Assembly (NCBI RefSeq): GCF_024721115.1
Contig: NZ_JAMDHK010000004.1
Coordinates: 259,015 to 323,014, forward strand
Source: Salipiger pentaromativorans
GTDB lineage: Bacteria > Pseudomonadota > Alphaproteobacteria > Rhodobacterales > Rhodobacteraceae
Length of the DNA stretch: 64,000 nucleotides
Direction of reading: 5' to 3'
In this document: piece by piece, positions 17,950-25,508 of the stretch
How the letters are laid out: each line of letters opens with the position of its first letter
How positions within the stretch are numbered: the stretch's first letter is position 1
Made by a program: the position numbers and the translations under genes
The notes under the pieces: model-generated
The model's input: only the letters and a program-made list of their open reading frames with translations
Database searches by the model: none
Told to the model about the DNA's origin: nothing

Positions 17950-19914
17950 CTATTCGGCGGCAACCGCCTGCGGATCCACAAGCGTGACGATATCCATCAT
18001 GATCGTGTTCAGCACGAAATCCTTGGGCGTATAGACCTTCGCCACGCCCATGGCTTTCAGCCGTTTGGCATCCTCGTCGGGAATAATGCCGCCGACGATC
18101 ACCGGAATATCGCCCAGCCCTTCGTTGCGCATGCGCTCCATCAGATCCTCGACAAGCGGGATATGGCTGCCCGACAGGATCGAGAGCCCCACCACATGGG
18201 CGCCGGTCTTGGCCGCCTCGACGATCTGCTCGGGGGTCAGACGGATGCCCTCGTAGTCGATCTCCATGCCGCAGTCGCGGGCGCGGAAGGCGATCTGTTC
18301 GGCGCCGTTGGAATGGCCGTCGAGGCCGGGCTTGCCGACCAGGAAGCGCATGCGCCGGCCCAGCCGGTCGCTGACCGCATCCACCGCCTCGCGGATGTCT
18401 TCCAGACCCTCTGTCTTGTTGCTGACCGCTTTCGACACGCCGGTCGGGCCGCGATATTCGCCATGCACCATGCGCATCTGCGCCGCCCATTCGCCGGTGG
18501 TCACCCCGGCCTTGGCCGCCGCGATCGAGGCGGGCATGACATTGCGCCCTTCGGCGGCCGCGGCGCGCAGCTCGGCCAGCGCCGCCTGTACCGCCGCGTC
18601 GTCGCGGGTCTCGCGCCATTCGGCCAGGCGGCCGATCTGCTCCTGCTCGACCGCCGGATCGACGACCATGATCCCGCCGTCTTCACCCACCAGCGGCGAG
18701 GGCTCGCCTTCGGTCCACTTGTTCACGCCGACGACGATGGTCTCGTGCTTCTCGATCCGGTTCAGCCGTTCGGCATTGGCATCGACCAGGCGGCCTTTCA
18801 TATAGTCGATGGCGCCGATGGCGCCGCCCATGGAGTCGATATTGGCCAGTTCCGAGCGGGCACCGTCTTTCAGCGCCTCGACCTTGGCATCCACGGCGGG
18901 GTTGCCATCGAACAGATCGCCGTATTCCAGCAGATCGGTCTCGTATGCCAGGATCTGCTGCATCCGCATCGACCATTGCTGATCCCAGGGGCGGGGCAGG
19001 CCAAGCGCCTCGTTCCACGCGGGAAGCTGAACGGCGCGGGCACGGGCCTTTTTCGACAGCGTCACCGCCAGCATCTCGATGAGAATGCGGTAGACGTTGT
19101 TCTCCGGCTGCTGCTCGGTCAGGCCCAGCGAGTTCACCTGCACCCCATAGCGGAAGCGGCGGAACTTCGGGTTCTCGACCCCATAGCGGTCACGCAGGAT
19201 CTCGTCCCAGAGATCGACGAAGGCGCGCATCTTGCACATCTCGGTGACAAAACGGATGCCGGCGTTGACGAAGAAGGAGATCCGCCCGCAAAGCGCCGGG
19301 AAATCCTCGTCCTTCACCCGCGGGCGCAGCTCGTCCAGAACAGCGATGGCCGTGGCCAGCGCAAAGGCCAGCTCCTGCTCGGGTGTCGCGCCGGCCTCTT
19401 GCAGATGGTAGGAACACACGTTCATCGGGTTCCATTTCGGCACGTTGGTATAGCAGTATTCCGCCACATCGCCGATCATCTTGAGCGACGGTTTGGGCGG
19501 GCAGATATAGGTGCCGCGCGACAGGTATTCCTTGATCAGATCGTTCTGGACGGTGCCCTGCAGCTTGGAAATATCGGCGCCCTGCTCCTCGGCCACCGCG
19601 ATATAGAGCGCCAGCAGCCAGGGGGCCGTGGCGTTGATCGTCATCGAGGTGTTCATCTGTTCGAGCGGGATCTCGTCGAAGAGCGTGCGCATATCGCCCA
19701 GATGGCAGACCGGCACGCCCACCTTGCCCACTTCGCCGCGCGCCAGGATATGGTCGCTGTCATACCCCGTCTGGGTGGGCAGGTCGAAGGCCACCGAAAG
19801 GCCCGTCTGCCCTTTGGCGAGGTTGTTGCGGTAGAGCGCGTTCGAGGCCTTGGCCGTCGAATGCCCGGCATAGGTGCGGATGAGCCAGGGGCGGTCTTTC
19901 TGTACTTCCGTCAT
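17950..19914 (-). CDS. ecm: Ethylmalonyl-CoA mutase (B12-dependent)
   Basis: 654 residues in one chain: an N-terminal substrate-binding TIM barrel of the methylmalonyl-CoA mutase family (RTYAGHSTAKASNALYR; FDLPTQTGYDSD), then a C-terminal cobalamin domain with GKPGLDGHSNGAEQIA, where D-x-H-x-x-G supplies the cobalt-ligand histidine, plus LSILSGSH and VIVGG. It is shorter than methylmalonyl-CoA mutase. Its divergent neighbour is crotonyl-CoA carboxylase/reductase, which makes ethylmalonyl-CoA. That context identifies it as the mutase forming methylsuccinyl-CoA in the ethylmalonyl-CoA pathway for C2 assimilation. Confidence 0.93.
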   Translation of the reverse strand: MTEVQKDRPWLIRTYAGHSTAKASNALYRNNLAKGQTGLSVAFDLPTQTGYDSDHILARGEVGKVGVPVCHLGDMRTLFDEIPLEQMNTSMTINATAPWLLALYIAVAEEQGADISKLQGTVQNDLIKEYLSRGTYICPPKPSLKMIGDVAEYCYTNVPKWNPMNVCSYHLQEAGATPEQELAFALATAIAVLDELRPRVKDEDFPALCGRISFFVNAGIRFVTEMCKMRAFVDLWDEILRDRYGVENPKFRRFRYGVQVNSLGLTEQQPENNVYRILIEMLAVTLSKKARARAVQLPAWNEALGLPRPWDQQWSMRMQQILAYETDLLEYGDLFDGNPAVDAKVEALKDGARSELANIDSMGGAIGAIDYMKGRLVDANAERLNRIEKHETIVVGVNKWTEGEPSPLVGEDGGIMVVDPAVEQEQIGRLAEWRETRDDAAVQAALAELRAAAAEGRNVMPASIAAAKAGVTTGEWAAQMRMVHGEYRGPTGVSKAVSNKTEGLEDIREAVDAVSDRLGRRMRFLVGKPGLDGHSNGAEQIAFRARDCGMEIDYEGIRLTPEQIVEAAKTGAHVVGLSILSGSHIPLVEDLMERMRNEGLGDIPVIVGGIIPDEDAKRLKAMGVAKVYTPKDFVLNTIMMDIVTLVDPQAVAAE

Positions 19915-20307
19915 GTCGGTCTCCGTGCGGGCGGATCAGAATCAAATGGGCAAGCATGTTGCGTGCGGGGTTGGATATGCGAAATATTATGTCTCGTCAA
20001 TTCGCCGCGCTGCGGCGATGGCCGGGGCGTGCGAGCCCGGCACATAAGAGTGTAGCGGGGGAAGGGGCTCTCTGGCTATTCTGACGCCATGTTCGGCTGC
20101 GGATGTGGCGTTTTCCCTGGGGATTCCCGGGCATTCGGCGGTTTTTCTGCATTCGCTCGGTCATAAAATTACAAAATGCACCTTGGTCGTTGTTGCATTG
20201 TTGCGCGGCGAACGCTATCTCCCCAAGTCAAAGCCCCGCGATTCTGCGCTGCAGCGCGGATAACAGACACCAGGATCACAATTGATCGCACCAGGAAGGA
20301 GGCCCCG
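19915..20307. promoter_or_regulatory. Divergent ecm/ccr promoter region
   Basis: 393 nt with no gene. It holds CGCCGC-GCT-GCGGCG at 20003-20017 (towards ecm), AATGCA (20175-20180) paired with TGCATT (20194-20199), and GCGCTGCAGCGC at 20246-20257, whose core CTGC-GCT-GCAG (20244-20254) is a PhaR-type match 53-63 nt before the ccr start. Which of these are used is not known. Confidence 0.45.
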
Positions 20308-21594
20308 ATGGCTCTGGACACGCAAACCGGGATCGCGCCCTACGAGGCGCCGGAGAAAGACCTCTACGAGATCGGCGAAATGCCGCCCCTCGGCTATGTA
20401 CCGAAGAAGATGTACGCCTGGGCGATCCGCCGCGAGCGTCACGGCGAGCCGGACAAGAGCTTCCAGAAGGAAGTGGTCGATACCTGGCAGGTCGACAGCC
20501 ACGAGGTTCTGGTGCTCGTGATGGCCGCGGGCGTGAACTATAACGGTGTCTGGGCCGGTCTCGGCATCCCGATCTCGCCCTTCGACGTGCACAAGCAGGA
20601 TTACCACATCGCGGGCTCCGACGCGGCGGGCATCGTCTGGGCGGTCGGCGACAAGGTGAAGACCTGGAAGGTCGGCGACGAGGTCGTGATCCACTGTAAC
20701 CAGGACGATGGCGACGACGAGGAATGCAACGGCGGCGACCCGATGTTCTCGCCGACCCAGCGGATCTGGGGCTACGAGACCGGCGACGGCTCGTTCTCGC
20801 AGTTCACCCGCGTGCAGGCGCAGCAGCTCATGCCGCGTCCCAAGCACCTGACCTGGGAAGAAAGCGCCTGCTACACGCTGACGCTGGCCACCGCCTACCG
20901 GATGCTTTTCGGTCACCACCCGCACGAGCTGAAGCCGGGCCAGAACGTGCTGGTCTGGGGCGCCTCGGGCGGCCTCGGCTCCTATGCGATCCAGCTGATC
21001 AACACCGCGGGCGCCAATGCGATCGGGGTGATCTCGGAAGAGGACAAGCGCGACTTCGTGCTGGGCCTCGGCGCCAAGGGCGTCATCAACCGCAAGGACT
21101 TCAAGTGCTGGGGCCAGCTGCCCACGGTCAACACGCCGGAATATAACGACTGGATGAAAGAGGCCCGCAAGTTCGGCAAGGCGATCTGGGACATCACCGG
21201 CAAGGGCGTGAACGTCGATATGGTCTTCGAGCATCCGGGCGAGGCGACCTTCCCGGTCTCCACCCTGGTCTGCAAGAAGGGCGGCATGGTGGTGATCTGC
21301 GCCGGCACCACCGGCTTCAACTGCACCTTCGACGTGCGGTATATGTGGATGCACCAGAAGCGCCTTCAGGGCTCGCACTTCGCGCATCTCAAGCAGGCGG
21401 CATCTGCCAACCGGCTCATGGTCGAACGCCGTCTCGATCCCTGCATGTCGGAAGTGTTCGAATGGGACCAGATCCCCGACGCGCATATGAAGATGCTCCG
21501 GAACCAGCACAAGCCCGGCAATATGGCCGTTCTGGTGCAGTCGCCGAAGACCGGGCTGCGCACTTTCGAGGAGGCGCTGGAGGCCCGCGGTTAA
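20308..21594 (+). CDS. ccr: Crotonyl-CoA carboxylase/reductase
   Basis: 428 residues, a medium-chain dehydrogenase/reductase. It converts crotonyl-CoA, CO2 and NADPH to (2S)-ethylmalonyl-CoA, the defining step of the ethylmalonyl-CoA pathway. The start at 20308 follows a strong AGGAAGGAGG site and gives MALDTQTGIAPYEAPEKDLY. The NADPH loop is VWGASGGLGSYAIQL. Conserved CCR marks include AAGVNYNGVWAGLG, DYHIAGSDAAG and FEHPGEATFPVS. It is divergent from ecm and followed by a strong hairpin terminator, so it is transcribed alone. Confidence 0.97.
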   Translation: MALDTQTGIAPYEAPEKDLYEIGEMPPLGYVPKKMYAWAIRRERHGEPDKSFQKEVVDTWQVDSHEVLVLVMAAGVNYNGVWAGLGIPISPFDVHKQDYHIAGSDAAGIVWAVGDKVKTWKVGDEVVIHCNQDDGDDEECNGGDPMFSPTQRIWGYETGDGSFSQFTRVQAQQLMPRPKHLTWEESACYTLTLATAYRMLFGHHPHELKPGQNVLVWGASGGLGSYAIQLINTAGANAIGVISEEDKRDFVLGLGAKGVINRKDFKCWGQLPTVNTPEYNDWMKEARKFGKAIWDITGKGVNVDMVFEHPGEATFPVSTLVCKKGGMVVICAGTTGFNCTFDVRYMWMHQKRLQGSHFAHLKQAASANRLMVERRLDPCMSEVFEWDQIPDAHMKMLRNQHKPGNMAVLVQSPKTGLRTFEEALEARG

Positions 21595-21620
21595 CCCGTA
21601 TTTCACCCTCAGACTGCTAT

Positions 21621-21655
21621 AACGCCCGCGAATCGTTCTCCGGTTCGCGGGCGTT
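21621..21655 (+). terminator. Terminator hairpin after ccr
   Basis: A perfect 12-bp stem, AACGCCCGCGAA with TTCGCGGGCGTT, and an 11-nt loop, 26 nt after the ccr stop. It is followed by CACTTTTG rather than a pure T-run. Confidence 0.75.
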
Positions 21656-21681
21656 CACTTTTGTAAATGAAGTCCCATGAA

Positions 21682-21700
21682 ATCAGGCAATTATATGGCA
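21682..21700. promoter_or_regulatory. Candidate lux box upstream of the luxR unit
   Basis: ATCAGGCAATTATATGGCA. It shares CAGGCAATT and most other positions with the element at 22722-22740 in front of luxI. It overlaps a dyad ATGGC-N8-GCCAT (21695-21712, 18 bp, a lux-box-like size). It sits 107-125 nt before the first start codon of the unit. Confidence 0.45.
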
Positions 21701-21806
21701 ATAGATCGCCATTTCTGGGGAGTTGGAATTTGTGAATGTCGGGAAGTCACAGTTTTGTGCTAATGTCAAATTAACCAATTGTTAAAGGTCTGAGGGAAGG
21801 TTTATT

Positions 21807-22004
21807 ATGCGACACGATTGGATCATCGACGTATTGACCGACCTGAAGACATTTGCGCGTGCCAATGCGCTTGATGCGCTGGCCGAGCAGTTGGACGAAG
21901 CACAGCTCGTCGCTCAGATCGAGATTGCGTCCGGCGTCGAAGGAAACGCACTTGGGCTTTGCGGCAGACATGCCCGTAACGGGCGGGATTCTGGAACGGC
22001 TTGA
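21807..22004 (+). CDS. Small open frame overlapping luxR, 65 aa
   Basis: 65 residues: MRHDWIIDVLTDLKTFARAN, then an acidic helix rich in Ala/Leu/Glu and a basic C-terminal tail with two cysteines near LGLCGRHARN. GAGGGAAGG stands 8-16 nt before its ATG, a better ribosome binding site than anything before luxR. It ends 35 nt inside luxR in another frame, so translation may be coupled. The first 45 residues look like a designed soluble protein; the tail overlaps luxR and is less typical. I cannot name a family; a conserved partner of LuxR is possible. Confidence 0.6.
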   Translation: MRHDWIIDVLTDLKTFARANALDALAEQLDEAQLVAQIEIASGVEGNALGLCGRHARNGRDSGTA

Positions 22005-22680
22005 ACAGGCCGAGCGACTGGAAGATCTCCAGGCCGCAAGTGAAGATTTGCGAAACCGCTACCAGGTGGATCATCTGGTCTATCACTGGGTCAGCGCCAA
22101 TGGCGAGCAATATGGCTGCGGCACCTACGATCCGGTCTGGGTGCAGCGCTATATCGACAAGGGCTATCTGCGCGTCGATCCGGTGATCGTCGGCTGCTAT
22201 CAGCGCTTTCACCCGGTGGACTGGAAGCGGCTCGACTGGTCGTCGAAAGCGGCGCGCGCCTTCCGCAAGGACGCCATCGCCCATGGGGTGGGGAATCAGG
22301 GCTACTCGATTCCCATCCGGGGGCCGAACGGCCAGTTCGCGCTTTTCTCAATAAGTCACAATTGTGACGACGATTGCTGGACCGAATTCACCGAGACCAA
22401 TCGTCGCGACCTGATTCTCGTGGCGCATTACTTCAATCAGAAGGCGCTGGAGCTGGAGCCGGGCCGCACGCCCGAGGCCGCGCAGCCGCTCAGCCCGCGC
22501 GAAGTCGAGGCGATGACACTGCTCGCCGTCGGTTACAGCCGCGCGCAAGTTGCTGAAACACTTAATATTTCCGAACATACGCTGCGGGTCTACATCGAAA
22601 GCGCGCGATTCAAGCTGGGCGCGATGAACACGACTCACGCGGTGGCGCGCGCCCTTTCGCGGGGTTTGATCGTGATCTGA
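21970..22680 (+). CDS. luxR: LuxR-family autoinducer-binding transcriptional regulator
   Basis: 236 residues from the ATG at 21970. This start is supported by numbering: it puts W57, Y61, D70, P71 and W85 exactly at the canonical acyl-homoserine-lactone contact positions of LuxR/TraR proteins. The C-terminal GerE helix-turn-helix (LSPREVEAMTLLAVGYSRAQ, then ISEHTLRVYIESARFKLG) binds DNA. Earlier in-frame ATGs (21853 on) give a basic, unlike-LuxR extension. luxI follows 152 nt later on the same strand, so this is a cognate quorum-sensing pair. The symbol denotes the family, not a named system. Confidence 0.93.
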   Translation: MPVTGGILERLEQAERLEDLQAASEDLRNRYQVDHLVYHWVSANGEQYGCGTYDPVWVQRYIDKGYLRVDPVIVGCYQRFHPVDWKRLDWSSKAARAFRKDAIAHGVGNQGYSIPIRGPNGQFALFSISHNCDDDCWTEFTETNRRDLILVAHYFNQKALELEPGRTPEAAQPLSPREVEAMTLLAVGYSRAQVAETLNISEHTLRVYIESARFKLGAMNTTHAVARALSRGLIVI

Positions 22681-22690
22681 CGGATCCTAA

Positions 22691-22723
22691 GAATCGGGCA
22701 AAACTAGGGCAGGAATCGGGCAA
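22691..22723. repeat. Direct repeat GAATCGGGCAA x2 upstream of luxI
   Basis: Eleven identical bases at 22691-22701 and 22713-22723, start to start 22 bp, i.e. about two helical turns on one DNA face. They abut the candidate lux box at 22722. Confidence 0.55.
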
Positions 22724-22740
22724 CAGGCAATTTTTTGCCT
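22722..22740. promoter_or_regulatory. Candidate lux box upstream of luxI
   Basis: AACAGGCAATTTTTTGCCT contains a perfect AGGCAA-TTTT-TTGCCT dyad (22725-22740). It lies 93-111 nt before the luxI start and resembles the site at 21682. A LuxR-family dimer is the obvious candidate ligand. Confidence 0.5.
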
Positions 22741-22795
22741 ATTTTTGGCCACCGAACCAAATCGTTCGTTTTTGCAACCTTAACGAAAGTCTATC

Positions 22796-22832
22796 AGCTT
22801 TTACTCCATCGGATAAACTAGGGAGTAAAGCT
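22796..22832 (+). promoter_or_regulatory. Hairpin that sequesters the luxI ribosome binding site
   Basis: AGCTTTTACTCC (22796-22807) pairs with GGAGTAAAGCT (22822-22832) with a single bulged T and a 14-nt loop. The second arm contains the GGAG of the luxI Shine-Dalgarno and ends directly at the ATG (22833). Confidence 0.6.
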
Positions 22833-23468
22833 ATGATCCGCTACATCTACGCCGACCAACTCGATGCCTTCCCGCTGCTCAAGCGGAGCATGTTTCGCGA
22901 CCGTGCCGATCAGTTCAAGACCCGGCTCGGATGGGATGTCCATGTGGACGCGAACGGAGAGGAGCGCGACGAATACGACGCGCTGAACCCGCTCTATGTC
23001 ATCTGGGAACGCCCCGATGGCACGCATGGCGGCTCGATGCGGCTGCTGCCCACCGTGGGGCGCTGCATGGTTAACGAGCATTTCCTGAATCTGACCGGGG
23101 GCGTGCGCATCGTCAGCCCGCTGATCTGGGAATGCACCCGCTTCTGTCTCGCGCGCGAAACCGATCCCGGCACCGCCGCCGCTCTGATGCTGGCGGGCGG
23201 CGAGGTCATGCAGGGCTTTGGCGTCGAGCATTACGTCGGTGTCTTCGACGCCCGCATGGTGCGAATCTACAAGCGCATCGGCTCCTCGCCCGAGGTGCTG
23301 GGCAGCCAGGGCACCGGGCGTGAGCGCATCAGCGTGGGCCTGTGGGAGTTCAGCCCCGATGCGCAGGCGCGCGTGTCGCAAAGCGCGGGCATCCCGGCGA
23401 TGCAGTCGCGCGCCTGGTTCGAACGGGCCTTCGGTGCAGAGCCTCTCCGGGTTTCGGCCGCGGCCTGA
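22833..23468 (+). CDS. luxI: Acyl-homoserine-lactone synthase, LuxI family
   Basis: 211 residues. It makes an acyl-homoserine lactone from S-adenosylmethionine and acyl-ACP. The family-invariant residues are present: R24, F28, W34, D46 and D49 (in ERDEYD), R70 (GSMRLLPT), E100 and R103 (WECTRFCL). The acyl chain cannot be read from sequence. Expression looks controlled twice: a candidate lux box upstream and a hairpin over the ribosome binding site. A strong hairpin terminator follows within 8 nt. Confidence 0.95.
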   Translation: MIRYIYADQLDAFPLLKRSMFRDRADQFKTRLGWDVHVDANGEERDEYDALNPLYVIWERPDGTHGGSMRLLPTVGRCMVNEHFLNLTGGVRIVSPLIWECTRFCLARETDPGTAAALMLAGGEVMQGFGVEHYVGVFDARMVRIYKRIGSSPEVLGSQGTGRERISVGLWEFSPDAQARVSQSAGIPAMQSRAWFERAFGAEPLRVSAAA

Positions 23469-23475
23469 CGCAGAC

Positions 23476-23507
23476 GAACGCGGCGGGGTCTTGGCCCCGC
23501 CGCGTTC
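23476..23507 (+). terminator. Terminator-like hairpin after luxI
   Basis: A perfect 13-bp stem (GAACGCGGCGGGG with CCCCGCCGCGTTC) and a 6-nt loop, 8 nt after the luxI stop. There is no T-run, so strength on its own is uncertain. Confidence 0.6.
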
Positions 23508-23568
23508 GGCCCGGAGCGCAGGCGATGCTCTCTGGTCTCCGGCGACGGGGACGATTAGGGTCCGCGGC

Positions 23569-25104
23569 ATGGATCTTACCGCATTGACCCTCTCTGACGA
23601 TCAGGCCGAGGCCTGGGACCGCGTGGCCGACATGCTGCGCGATGCCGGCGTCGATCTGGACGAGGGGTTGTGCCTGCCCGCCAAGGAAAGCAGCGCGCAG
23701 GTCATGGCGCTGATGGGCAAGGCGGGCTCGGGCAAGACATTGCTTCTGTCGGAGCTTTGCAAGGCGCTGGAGGCGGCGGGCGCTGAGATCGTCTCGGGCG
23801 ATTACGAAAGCCGCCGCAGGCAGGAAAAGCGCAGCTTCGCGGTGCTGGCGCCGACCAACAAGGCCGCCAGCGTGCTGCGCATGCGCGGCGTGCCCGCGAC
23901 CACGATCCACCGCATCATCTATACGCCGGTCTACGATCCGGAATACGAACGCATCGCCGAATGGCTGATGGGCAACGATGAAAAGCCCGAGATCGAGGCG
24001 CTGACCGACGAGGCGCTGGACCGCGCCTTTGCCGCCTATCAGATTCACAAATCCGTGCCTGCCGCGCTGGCCGCTGCCGGGCTGCGCGGCAGCGATTTCA
24101 TCACCGGCTGGAAGCGCCGCGAAGAGCCGCTGGACATCGGTTTCGTCGATGAGGCCTCGATGCTCGACGACCGGCAGTTCGAGGATCTGCAAGAGATCTT
24201 CCCCAATCTCGTGCTCTTCGGCGATCCGGCGCAGCTCGCCCCGGTGAACCAGTCGGGCAAGATGGTCTTTGACGCGCTGAAACTCTCGCAAAAGCTGGAG
24301 CTGCACCGCATCCACCGGCAGGAGGCCGACAACCCGATCCTCGATCTCGCCCATGCGCTGGCCGACCCGTCGCTGGAGTTCCAGGATTTCGAGCGCATGG
24401 TCGAGGAGAAGGCGGCGCAGGACGACCGGGTGGTCTGGGCGCAGCGGGTCGAGGTCGATCTCATGGCGCGTTCGCCGGTGCTGGTCTGGCGCAATGCCAC
24501 GCGCATCCGGCTGATCAACGCCTTCCGCGCCGTGCATGGCGCCCCCGAGACCGAGCTGCTGCCCGGCGAGCCGCTCATTTGCGACGGCATCGAATTGCCG
24601 CTGAAACACCGCAAGAAGCGGCTGGATCTGGAGGCGCGCGGGCTCATCAAGGGCGCGCAGGTGATTTATCTCGGACCCGGACGCAAGCCGGGGTTCTCGC
24701 GGCTGCACGTGATGGGCGCGCCCGACCCGCAGGTCTCGGCGGCCTCGATCGTGAAGATCGAGAAGCCCGAGGAGGAAGAGCCCTTCATTCCCTTCGCCGC
24801 CCGCATGGGCGCGGCCTTTCTGCATGGGGCGGCGGTGACGATCCACAAGGCGCAGGGCTCGCAATGGAACGAGGTGCAGGTCTTTGCGCCCGACCTTTTC
24901 GTCGCGGCGCGCATGGGGCGGGTCGAGGCCGGGCAGCCGCTGTGGAAGCGGCTGGCCTATGTGGCCATCACACGAGCGTCGGAGCGGCTTTACTGGGTGG
25001 TGCGCAACCGGCTTGCAAAGCCAACCGGGCCGCTGCGGACGGACGATTTGAAGGCGCCGGCGGTGCCGCTGGCGCTGGAACAGGAAGAGACGGGGTTGCT
25101 ATGA
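23569..25104 (+). CDS. RecD-like DNA helicase / AAA ATPase with UvrD C-terminal domain
   Basis: 511 residues. Superfamily 1 helicase motifs run in order: I (Walker A) GKAGSGKTLLL near residue 49, II DEASML, III FGDPAQLAPV, IV LHRIHRQ, V TIHKAQGSQW and VI YVAITRASERLY. The layout fits the short RecD2-like helicases that act alone rather than in RecBCD. The start at 23569 follows a short leader after the luxI hairpin; there is no clear Shine-Dalgarno. Its stop overlaps the next start (ATGA). Confidence 0.88.
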   Translation: MDLTALTLSDDQAEAWDRVADMLRDAGVDLDEGLCLPAKESSAQVMALMGKAGSGKTLLLSELCKALEAAGAEIVSGDYESRRRQEKRSFAVLAPTNKAASVLRMRGVPATTIHRIIYTPVYDPEYERIAEWLMGNDEKPEIEALTDEALDRAFAAYQIHKSVPAALAAAGLRGSDFITGWKRREEPLDIGFVDEASMLDDRQFEDLQEIFPNLVLFGDPAQLAPVNQSGKMVFDALKLSQKLELHRIHRQEADNPILDLAHALADPSLEFQDFERMVEEKAAQDDRVVWAQRVEVDLMARSPVLVWRNATRIRLINAFRAVHGAPETELLPGEPLICDGIELPLKHRKKRLDLEARGLIKGAQVIYLGPGRKPGFSRLHVMGAPDPQVSAASIVKIEKPEEEEPFIPFAARMGAAFLHGAAVTIHKAQGSQWNEVQVFAPDLFVAARMGRVEAGQPLWKRLAYVAITRASERLYWVVRNRLAKPTGPLRTDDLKAPAVPLALEQEETGLL

Positions 25105-25496
25105 GCGACGTTTACGAACCGCCGAGCGCCTTTGCGCTGCATCTGGGATACGAGCTGACCGAATGGCGCGAGAATTTTGCGCGCTACGAGATGCCGATTG
25201 CCGCGTTCATCCGGAACCGGCAGGGCCTGCCGCATGGCGGGGTGCACGCAACGCTGCTGGATTCCGCGATGGGGATCAGCGGGTGCTGGACCGGCGACAG
25301 CGACCGGCGGATCATGACACTGACGCTTTCGCTCAACGTGCAGTATATCGGCCGCGCCGGGGGCACGCGCCTGATCGTCGAGGCGCGGAAGACCGGCGGT
25401 GGCCGCAACACCTTCTTTGCCGAGGGCGCGGTGACCGACGATACCGGCATGCTGGTGGCCAAGGGGACGGGAGTGTTCCGCTATCGCCCCGGCTGA
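25101..25496 (+). CDS. PaaI-family hotdog thioesterase
   Basis: 131 residues. The hotdog motif is LPHGGVHATLLDSAMG (H-G-G then D), the active region of PaaI-type acyl-CoA thioesterases; the second strand region NVQYIGRA follows. The start overlaps the helicase stop by 4 nt (ATGA), so the two are co-translated although their functions look unrelated. The natural acyl-CoA substrate is unknown. It converges on the dehydrogenase gene, whose stop is 12 nt away. Confidence 0.85.
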   Translation: MSDVYEPPSAFALHLGYELTEWRENFARYEMPIAAFIRNRQGLPHGGVHATLLDSAMGISGCWTGDSDRRIMTLTLSLNVQYIGRAGGTRLIVEARKTGGGRNTFFAEGAVTDDTGMLVAKGTGVFRYRPG

Positions 25497-25508
25497 GGGC
25501 GCGGGGGC

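Noticed and set aside
18163..20055. A 630-codon frame antisense to ecm
   Set aside because: The composition is biased, there is no ribosome site or domain, and it lies wholly over a well conserved gene on the other strand.
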